Source: Sphacelaria rigidula (Eukaryota > Phaeophyceae > Sphacelariales). Taken from it: DNA of 24,314 bases. Each line of letters starts with the position of its first letter. Positions within the stretch are counted from its first letter, which is position 1. The position numbers and the translations under genes are program-made. Below are positions 19,001 to 24,314 of this stretch, in pieces. The notes beneath the pieces were generated by a model, which saw only the letters and a program-made list of their open reading frames with translations, had not been told where the DNA came from and searched no databases. The DNA lies in contig CAXNAA020000210.1 of NCBI GenBank assembly GCA_964200075.2, positions 1 to 24,314 of the forward strand. Direction: 5' to 3'.

Positions 19001-21474
19001 AGATGTCCAGAAAAATTGAAGAAAAGAAGCCTACCGCCGATTTGGTCGGGGTGTGGTGAAAATAACAAATTAGATATGCCAACAAAGTTGGAACCCCTGT
19101 AGTTCCGAATTTTATAGCTCATCACTGATGCTTTCCGCAAGCCACGCTGCAGATATGTCGGACTAGGTTTATTCATGTGCACACCACTTGATCTTCTGTA
19201 CATGTTGTCTTCCTCCAGCACAATAATCTGGAACACCTGGCATTGATGGAGAAGTGCGTGGGAATGTTCCCATCCACGATGCTGGCCAAGGCGCCGCGCA
19301 CGCCTGAGTTCTTCGACGAGTTGACCGGAGAGTGCAAGGGGGCTGTGGAGTGTGATGCGGAGAACCGAAGGCACATTCGACGCATGAAGCGTCTTCAGGT
19401 ACGTGTTTCAGACGTGGCGAAGTGACTGCGCTGGCGTGATGTGTGAGAGAAATCACAGCACCATATGCAGAGGTTTTGAACACAGTGCTGGGTGTGTTTG
19501 ACGTCGATTGTGTATTTTTCCGTGGATATTTCCAGGAGTGTGTTGGGCAGAGCATTTCCTACATTTGGGTATTTTGAAAATGTCGTACTCTGAGCACCCG
19601 AAAGTTGGGTAGAGTTTGTAGATCGGACCATGGCAACCACACCCTGGCCACACCCCCACCGCGTACAGTATGATATCCATTGTCTCGAGATGCAATAGTC
19701 AACACTGTACGCAGCGCACTTTTTGACAAAGTAATCTGTTGTTCAGGGTGTGATCGCAACACAATATTCGGAAGGGTAAATACCCGGGTATTTATCCTAC
19801 CCAAGTACACCCTTGGATATGTTGTAGGTTGAGGATTGTTGACGAAACTCCGAGAGACCCGCGTGGTGCGTGGAAAAGCACCTGCAGGTGAGGTGTTGTT
19901 GCCTGTGTGTGTACGAGAATGTGTGTCTTTTGTTTGGTGGACATCTCGGGAATGTTGCTTGTTTGGAAGTGTAGGCACATGCGACGCATGAAATACTCGT
20001 ACGCGCGCGTGGTCACGTGTCATATGATCGACGTGTCCGAGTCAAGAAGAAACTCAAACACCCCCTGAAGAAAAATGAAGCAAACAGAATGTGAACTGTA
20101 TAGCTTGTGCGATTAAGATAAATGGCTTGGATACGCAAGTGATCACCAGACTACCCTAGGCTATGGCATTCACACCTACTACTAGCGTGCGCAAAACGAT
20201 GTATGTAGGTACAACCCACTTGCTCACGGAAAATGGTCCCGCTTTCCGTGAGTTCCCAGGTACCTACGAAGAACCCTAAATGAGAGACCTTCGTTTATAA
20301 GGTGGCTCAGAGAGTACGTAGTTCCCCTGGATCGGAGGCGAAGGTGCTCAAGTCCGGAGTGCGCAGAGTACGTGCCAAACTGGGCTCGTCGCTGAGCAGC
20401 ATATTTGTCCGTATCATCACGGAAAGCCCATGCTTCATACTCTTTGAGTGTATATGAAGTTGTCATTATTGGTGACTCCTCTTTCCCACTACAGGATAAG
20501 GGTTAAGTAGGCGAGTAGTGAAACGGATCAGCGTTCAAATCACAGCGTCACGAAGGAGGGGTTGGTGAATCTATTGTAGTGTTTGTGTGAGAACATGAGG
20601 TGGTGGTGTGCGTATACTAGCAATGCCATCGCGTTGTTTATTGGACCATTGCACTGTATGTTTTCTATTGAAATGGAACATGGGTGACAGCTTATCGTGA
20701 TTTATCGTGAGATCTGTGATGAGTTGCGTGATAGTCAATTCGCCGACATTTTTTCAGAGGAGCGAGAACGAGGCTACCGAGTAACATGGAAACTGAAAAC
20801 AGTCACCGATGCATAACTCGGCAGTGTGTAAGAAGACTGCAGCGTCCGTCTCCCCCTTGAGAGTACATGGTGAGACACCCATGAGGCAGTGTATGAGCCG
20901 TGGCTGTCTCTGGAATTGACGATACCAGAGGATAAAGCAACTCATTTGTAGGCTGTCATCCACATGCAAAATGACTAGTACGCTAAGGGCCGAACAATGT
21001 TAGCAAGATGCAGCAAACCCTTATGCGACTCCCCGAACATACCACGGCGCTTCGCCCTTGGTGATAGTTTGTGCCTGATCCGCCGAAAACCCGGCTTGTC
21101 CCGTCCCGGCTCTGTAGGGATGCAAGGTCAACGGTACTAAGACTACGGCATGCAAAATCATGACTAAACCCTCGAAAGTACAGGTCCAGAAGATGATGTA
21201 GTAGGTAGCAATTTCGACACAAGGTAATCCTTTACCAGAAGACAGCAACTTTTTTATCGAGCACGCTCAAACATGATCAACTTTCCCTGTAAATTAGTGA
21301 AGAAGCAGTACCGCACCCTCCCACCCCCTTCCTGTCTTCCTTCCCCAGGAAATAACGGCACCGGTAGAAAGCACGGGCATGGGCAGCCTCTTGGAGAAAC
21401 TTCTCACACTGGACCCCAAGCGACGCGCAACTGCAACAGAAGCCCTGCGCCATCGGTTCTTCGATGGGCTGTAG
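11021..21474 (+). CDS. LAMMER (CLK/AFC/DOA-type) dual-specificity protein kinase with RGG-rich N-terminus, seven exons, 1004 aa
   Basis: Exons: 11021-13027, 14239-14370, 14881-15132, 15666-15804, 16938-17116, 19219-19398, 21349-21474; all introns are GT-AG and all phases agree. LAMMER kinases phosphorylate SR proteins and tune pre-mRNA splicing in the nucleus. Seen: residues 1-669 Gly/Arg-rich; DDQGHY just before the domain, as in plant AFC kinases; glycine loop GLGTFGRV (from ~687); VAVK lysine 709; alpha-C Glu 724; HTDLKPEN catalytic loop (809-816); DFG at 846-848; RAPE (867-870); [10 protein letters not shown]; the LAMMER signature as EHLALMEK (908-915); and the final FFDGL before the TAG. 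The start is the first ATG in the exon-1 frame; an in-frame TAA lies at 10919. The frame stays open upstream to 10922, and an alternative first exon at 10177-10209 spliced to 10967 would add 29 residues. Family identity is very secure; the exact N-terminus is less so. Confidence 0.93.
11195..11341 (+). repeat. 21 bp coding minisatellite, seven copies
   Basis: Seven consecutive 21 bp units encode [49 protein letters not shown] (residues 59-107 of the kinase). The period is a multiple of three, so copy number can change without a frameshift. Confidence 0.88.
13073..13345 (+). mobile_element. SINE-like repeat, copy 2, in kinase intron 1
   Basis: The B-box-like region gggcccgaatccc (13114-13126) is followed by the shared body: gcctgcgggagtgg, gcggggggagagaaagggtt, gatcccgtgagac. 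It is more diverged than copies 1 and 3 and lies just after kinase exon 1. Confidence 0.42.
13812..13880 (+). repeat. Intron 1 direct repeat, unit 1
   Basis: gtgctccgtctcgaaaggga then tgcgtggtcaatggtcgaac and gactaaggcaag recur at 14112-14180, exactly 300 bp later, with a few substitutions. The stretch tggtcaa.ggtc...ctaaggc faintly resembles a tRNA D-arm, but no B box follows. Confidence 0.6.
14112..14180 (+). repeat. Intron 1 direct repeat, unit 2
   Basis: Second unit of the repeat at 13812-13880, ending about 60 bp before kinase exon 2. Both units are followed by gtacgccccc and C-rich sequence. Confidence 0.6.
14239..14370 (+). CDS. LAMMER kinase exon 2: glycine loop and VAVK lysine
   Basis: The acceptor ctatgcag ends at 14238 and the donor gtatgg starts at 14371. 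Forty-four codons, phase 0 at both ends. It encodes the start of the N-lobe: [18 protein letters not shown] (ATP-binding loop) and VAVKVV (ATP-anchoring lysine). Confidence 0.92.
14881..15132 (+). CDS. LAMMER kinase exon 3: alpha-C helix to alpha-D/E
   Basis: The acceptor gtgcccgcag ends at 14880 and the donor gtgaac starts at 15133; 84 codons, phase 0. It contains [10 protein letters not shown] (alpha-C glutamate), the [11 protein letters not shown] hinge strand with SLYDYL, and PIAQELLQ, matching the family pattern of a GH.C.VFE.LG hinge followed by helix D. Confidence 0.92.
15666..15804 (+). CDS. LAMMER kinase exon 4: HTDLKPEN catalytic loop
   Basis: The acceptor catcatgcag ends at 15665 and the donor gtgagt starts at 15805. 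139 nt, so it ends with one base of a split Val codon. It encodes [18 protein letters not shown]; the Thr in HTDLKPEN is typical of LAMMER kinases. A short insert before the DFG strand follows, as in relatives. Confidence 0.92.
16029..16107. repeat. TTG/CTG microsatellite abutting an assembly gap
   Basis: (TTG)n passes into (CTG)n on the sense strand in kinase intron 4 and runs into six N bases. Array length is therefore uncertain. Confidence 0.85.
16108..16113. other. Assembly gap (six N)
   Basis: Unresolved bases at the edge of the CTG array; the true length is unknown. It lies in an intron, so the coding sequence is not affected. Confidence 0.95.
16386..16437. repeat. Short inverted repeat with CGCGGTATWTT ends
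   Basis: cgcggtatttt at the left and aaatataccgcg at the right are inverted copies enclosing ~30 nt that itself contains gacaaaagatttttttgtc, a smaller hairpin. It directly precedes the dispersed repeat at 16434. Confidence 0.45.
16434..16570 (+). repeat. Dispersed repeat shared by kinase introns 4 and 6, copy 1
   Basis: Blocks gcgtatagtatgcaatc, attgtc, actgtacgcagtacact, ccattgtccagggtgtg match 19664-19765 (gcgtacagtatgatatcc, attgtc, actgtacgcagcgcact, tgttgttcagggtgtg) in the same order and orientation. Confidence 0.52.
16500..16630 (+). repeat. TTGATTGA-type dispersed repeat, copy in kinase intron 4
   Basis: The core ttgattgatccgattgattg then tcgcacattaactgatcc and cagccgtgg recurs as the reverse complement at about 2490-2605 and in part (ttgattgatcgattgattgt, aactgatt) at about 4337-4380. 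The three copies mark a dispersed family. Confidence 0.5.
16745..16815. repeat. GGAAA/GGAAC-type pentanucleotide repeat
   Basis: Imperfect gaaag, gaacg and gagcg units in kinase intron 4, shortly before the DFG exon. Confidence 0.6.
16938..17116 (+). CDS. LAMMER kinase exon 5: DFG to helix F
   Basis: The acceptor tccacgcag ends at 16937 and the donor gtgagg starts at 17117. It completes the split Val codon, then encodes [30 protein letters not shown] and AELFLGD. These are the Mg-binding DFG, the activation-segment end (APE) and the helix F Asp. Confidence 0.92.
17539..17845 (+). mobile_element. SINE-like repeat, copy 3, in kinase intron 5
   Basis: The head ccggtgacggtctgac aligns with ccggtgatgtaatggtccgac of copy 1. 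The degenerate B box is gttgagaatccgg (17584-17596). The body includes tgatgcgggagtgctggt, aatccgcg, gccgggggaaaaaatgggtt and acagtacggactcgg. All three copies share one orientation. Confidence 0.45.
17884..17957. repeat. TTG/TCG trinucleotide microsatellite
   Basis: (GTTGTC)n, then (GTT)n, then (GTC)n on the sense strand in kinase intron 5, directly after the SINE-like copy ending near 17845. Confidence 0.85.
18227..18431 (+). mobile_element. hAT-like MITE, copy B, in LAMMER kinase intron 5
   Basis: 205 bp with the same termini and interior as the copy at 6128-6335. The 8 bp caacacaa is repeated perfectly at 18219-18226 and 18432-18439. The intact duplication indicates a relatively recent insertion. 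It lies inside the 2.1 kb intron between the DFG and LAMMER-motif exons. Confidence 0.85.
19219..19398 (+). CDS. LAMMER kinase exon 6: LAMMER signature
   Basis: The acceptor tcttcctccag ends at 19218 and the donor gtacgt starts at 19399. Sixty codons, phase 0. It begins [15 protein letters not shown], the position of the family EHLAMMER motif, followed by a charged insert up to RRMKRLQ. Confidence 0.92.
19566..19625 (+). mobile_element. Degraded fragment of the hAT-like MITE family
   Basis: gggtattttgaaaatgtcgt followed by tactctgagcac and gggtagagttt resembles the left half of the copy at 18227, with small indels. No termini remain. It lies in kinase intron 6. Confidence 0.4.
19664..19765 (+). 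repeat. Dispersed repeat shared by kinase introns 4 and 6, copy 2
   Basis: Second copy of the repeat at 16434-16570, about 3.2 kb downstream in the same gene. It follows directly after the degraded hAT-like MITE fragment. Confidence 0.5.
20867..21170. repeat. ~300 bp dispersed repeat, copy 2 (kinase intron 6)
   Basis: Same orientation as the copy at 2780-3090, with many substitutions but conserved blocks. On the minus strand both copies keep an open stretch ending in HCLMGVSP. Confidence 0.65.
21349..21474 (+). CDS. LAMMER kinase exon 7: C-terminal end
   Basis: The acceptor ccttccccag ends at 21348. Forty-one codons and a TAG at 21472-21474. It encodes [23 protein letters not shown] then FFDGL, the helix G-I end present in nearly all CMGC kinases (LDP..R.TA.EAL.H.FF). 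Confidence 0.9.
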   Translation, partial: EITAPVESTGMGSLLEKLLTLDPKRRATATEALRHRFFDGL

Positions 21475-23171
21475 ATGGGTGTCCTCATGGAAGGAACGTA
21501 TACCACAATATGGGATATAGCAGGCGTCTGCAAAAATGTTGCGGCGCGCCCCTTCGTGTCTCGTGAAAATGCGCAGGATGATCACTCGTTCGATGCTTGT
21601 GAGGTGGTGGTGTTGGGTTTGCCACAACCTTACAGCAGCAACAGTGTGCGCTTGGTTCTCTGTTCGCAGGCGACCTACTCGTCGCACTGCGTTGTCTGTA
21701 TTCTGGATGCAGTCACTGTTGGGTAGAATATGCGGAGAGTGACTGAGGCTCACTTTCGGGCGTTGGGCACGAGGGCGTGGAGGGCATTGTAGAGATTATT
21801 CCTGTTTTTATCCTGGTGAGGCAGACCATCGTTCATGGTGGTGAGAAGAAGAATCCACGGGGGGGGGGTGAGCAGAGCATTATCGACTGGATCATCTTGA
21901 GTGTGTGCTTCTGCTCAAGTTTCCCCCTTCTTTCTTCCTTTCCCGTGTAGTTCCATCATGTTTTCATGGGGCTAGGAGGAGCGTAGTTCTCAGTTGTGGA
22001 GAAAAATAACGCGAATTGCAGCGCGTCGTGTGTGTTCTTGTGTGCTAGGTGTTTGACGAAGTAGGGCTTTGTTTCTTGCAAGCGGTGGCAAAAGTATGAA
22101 ATTATGCTAAAACGGAGGCAAACACACTAGTTGAGTTTGGTAAATAGGGCCTGTGTGGTGACGTCGAGTTACCTATATTGCAGCTGTGGGATTCTTCCGC
22201 AGCGGCGACTTGTGTAATTCCCTTTGCAGGGGCGAATCGCTACTCTAAAAATCGATGACATCCAATAAAATGTATTGATGTTGCCTTATTATTCGCGTCT
22301 TTCCGGAAACTACCGTATCTCAACCAGCGCCAGGTTTTGGGTTAGAGTAGGGGGTTTGCAAGAGGGAAGGAATTCGCGTTAGGAGAGGAAAGTTTTTTTT
22401 TTTTTCCTGTATATGGCATTCGTCGAGTTTTCAAGTAATGATTATTATGTTCTGAAGTGTCTATTCCGTTCACCAGTGGAAACGTGATCTCAACCTAGTA
22501 TGAAAGGAGACATAATCGATTATGCCGTCGACTATACCGTTCAAGCGATGATGAAGGTGTTTGTTGAGGCGGGGATCTATGATAGACGCGGAAGGCGCAC
22601 GGCGCGAGTGGTGCGGTCGGTGTAAGCATAGAAAGGCGCATGGTTTTGTGCTGGACCTCCCGGGGGCGTCATGATGACATTTGGTGTGCCTTTAATACTT
22701 GTTTTGTGTGGTTTTTCGGTTGTGAGGTGCTGGTCGGGTGATGTAGTGGTACGTTCGTCCGCTCCTTTCAGTGCACGTTCGGACGACGCCGTTTTTGATA
22801 CGGCTACTGTTGCCGTACAACGTATTATGACTCTCCGTTGTTCTGCGCGGTGCTGCGAGCGACGTGTTTTGTTAATTGTGTTGTTTACGTTCGTGTCATC
22901 ATGGTGGAATGATGTTAGTTGTAAAACTCGAGTTTTCGTCTGTTCTGCCTATCCGTAATGACGCTATCTCCTAATCCTGAAACTAACCGAGTATCGGCAG
23001 TCGACTGTTTGCCCTTGGCACGCGATCACATACATGATGATGGATAGCTTAGTATCATTTTCCAGGCTGAGCTGATTTCAACCGAACAGATGATCAACCC
23101 TGGCAGTGAGAGAAGTATTCTGTCACCCCTTCACTCCACTCCAAAGCAAGTCATTACACTGAGTCCGTTCA
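21475..23171. other. 3' flank of the kinase; no recognised gene
   Basis: Probably the 3' UTR to about 22280, then intergenic. An ATG-initiated frame at 22671-22958 (95 codons) begins with a hydrophobic signal-peptide-like stretch (FGVPLILVLCGF) and is Cys/Arg-rich later. It has no known homologue in my recall and may be fortuitous. Confidence 0.4.
22264..22269 (+). promoter_or_regulatory. Candidate polyadenylation signal for the LAMMER kinase
   Basis: AATAAA in the sequence ccaataaaatg, about 790 bp past the kinase stop codon. A long 3' UTR would fit brown algal genes. No cDNA evidence is available, and such hexamers occur by chance. Confidence 0.3.
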
Positions 23172-23757
23172 TGTTGCCGAGGTGAACGTTCGCAATTTCA
23201 ATTTTTTAGTTTAGAGACCCTGCTGTTCCACTACTTCTATACTGGGCGCAGAGCCCAATGTTCCCACTCGACACGCGAAGCTCAGCAGAAACAGGGCCGA
23301 ACTCAGGAACCAAAGATCCACCATAGCAATCAGAAGCACACGATTCTACTGGAAGCCTCAAAACCCATGTTACCGAGGTAAACGTTCGCAACCTCAATTT
23401 TTTAGTTCAGAGACCCTGTTGTTCCACTACTTTTGTACTGGGGGCAGAGCCCAATGTTCCCACTCGACACGCGAAGCCCAACAGAAACAGGGCCAAACTC
23501 AGAAATCAAAGATCCACCATAGCAATAAGAAGCACACGGTTCTACTCGAGGCCTCAAAACCCATGTTACCGAGGTGAACGTTCGCAACTTGAATTTTTAG
23601 TTCTGAGACCCTGCTGTTCCGCCACTACTGTACTGGGGACAAAGCCCAATGTTCCCACTCGACACGCGAAGCCCAACAGAAACAGGGCCAACCTCAGGAA
23701 CCAAAGATCCACCATAGCAATAAGAAGCACATGGTTCTACTGAAAGCCTCAAAACCT
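23172..23757. repeat. 196 bp tandem repeat, three copies
   Basis: Units start at 23172, 23368 and 23564 with tgttrccgaggt and share gtactggg..c.aagcccaatg, ttcccactcgacacgcgaag, agatccaccatagcaat and agcctcaaaacc. The spacing is 196 and 196 bp; the last unit is ~194 bp. On the minus strand each unit holds an open frame of ~60-70 codons with similar residues, ending just before the next unit. Because 196 is not divisible by three, the frames do not join. Confidence 0.88.
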
Positions 23758-24314
23758 CGGCAGTCAAAGGGCCGGTTGACAGAGTCGAAGATCCCAATTT
23801 TCCGTGTGACATCTGTTGGCGTCCAGGAGGGGCTTGCTTATTCGCCCGCTACCCCCTTGTCAAAGCGTGTCGAAGCGTCCCTTGGCTGCAATTTATTCGT
23901 GTACTTATCCTGAGTCGTCGTTTTATGTCGGTATGAAACCTCATGAGCCTTGTGCAGTTCCAATTTTACGAAGTGAAGTCGGTTTCTAGTGCGGGTAAAA
24001 ATTCGACTAAGTGGTTTTTTGCGACTCCGTTTTTGCGTCAGGATTCTCACGACCTGATTCTTGCGATCGGATTCTTGCGATCATTTTTTTGGTAGATTTT
24101 TCCAGCCTAAAACCCCTATCGATTTCGTTTTTGGGCATGACTTCGTCAAACGGACACCAAACGTATCCTGCTCCAAGGGGCACCTGGACAAACAGCAGTT
24201 GCCGCTGCCTACCAAGTATCATCCTCCAAATCAAAGGCTTGGATGAGAAGTGTGACGGCGGATATTAATCGCTTAAATAGAAGGCGTTCTCGATGCGCGT
24301 GATATGGGCAATAG
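23758..24314. other. Right-edge sequence without recognised gene
   Basis: Short open frames on both strands (23731-23913 plus; 24007-24234 minus) match no family I know. A small direct repeat, gattcttgcgatc, occurs twice near 24055-24082. Confidence 0.4.

Noticed and set aside
20224-20466. 80-codon minus-strand ORF in kinase intron 6
   Set aside because: It starts with ATG and reads protein-like, but it matches no family I know. It is short and lies in an intron full of repeats.
20515-20565. agcgttcaaatcacagcg as a possible tRNA or SINE head
   Set aside because: There is a single B-box-like match without a paired stem or shared body with the SINE-like copies.
1-24314. CRISPR array, bacterial operon or phage-like system
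   Set aside because: Direct repeats lack regular spacers, there is no Cas-like or packed bacterial coding, and both real genes have spliceosomal introns.

Overview
This is eukaryotic nuclear DNA. Both recognisable genes are split by GT-AG introns of 0.5 to 2.2 kb, there is no operon-like packing, and intergenic and intronic sequence is full of short repeats and small inverted-repeat elements. Long introns, roughly balanced GC, a possible long 3' UTR and abundant non-autonomous elements suggest a brown alga or other photosynthetic stramenopile (Ectocarpus-like). That assignment is an inference from style; no marker gene here proves it.

Layout. (1) Positions 1-1380 hold two neighbouring, oppositely oriented copies of a ~250 bp inverted-repeat element and simple repeats. 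(2) 1381-4000 holds the last two coding exons of a nucleoredoxin/tryparedoxin-like thioredoxin-fold protein (WCPPC active site); its first exon was not found. (3) 4001-11020 is about 7 kb with no gene I can recognise. It contains a tRNA-headed SINE-like copy, a third copy of the inverted-repeat element interrupted by a hAT-like MITE, and a ~1.1 kb element bounded by 28 bp terminal inverted repeats. (4) 11021-21474 holds a complete seven-exon gene for a LAMMER/CLK-family dual-specificity kinase of 1004 residues. Exon 1 alone encodes a ~669-residue Gly/Arg-rich disordered N-terminus; exons 2-7 encode a kinase domain with all the key motifs. Every exon junction is in phase and the joined protein aligns across the family landmarks. 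(5) 21475-24314 is 3' flank, with a candidate polyadenylation signal and three tandem copies of a 196 bp repeat.

The kinase introns carry their own cargo: a second hAT-like MITE with a perfect 8 bp target duplication, two more SINE-like copies, a copy of a ~300 bp dispersed repeat also present in the nucleoredoxin intron, TTG/CTG microsatellites and a six-base N gap. The two genes have no evident functional link. The kinase is expected to phosphorylate SR splicing factors. The most unusual protein feature is its RGG-rich N-terminus in place of the usual RS-rich tail. The most useful non-coding findings are several small mobile-element families whose boundaries and nesting order can be read directly.
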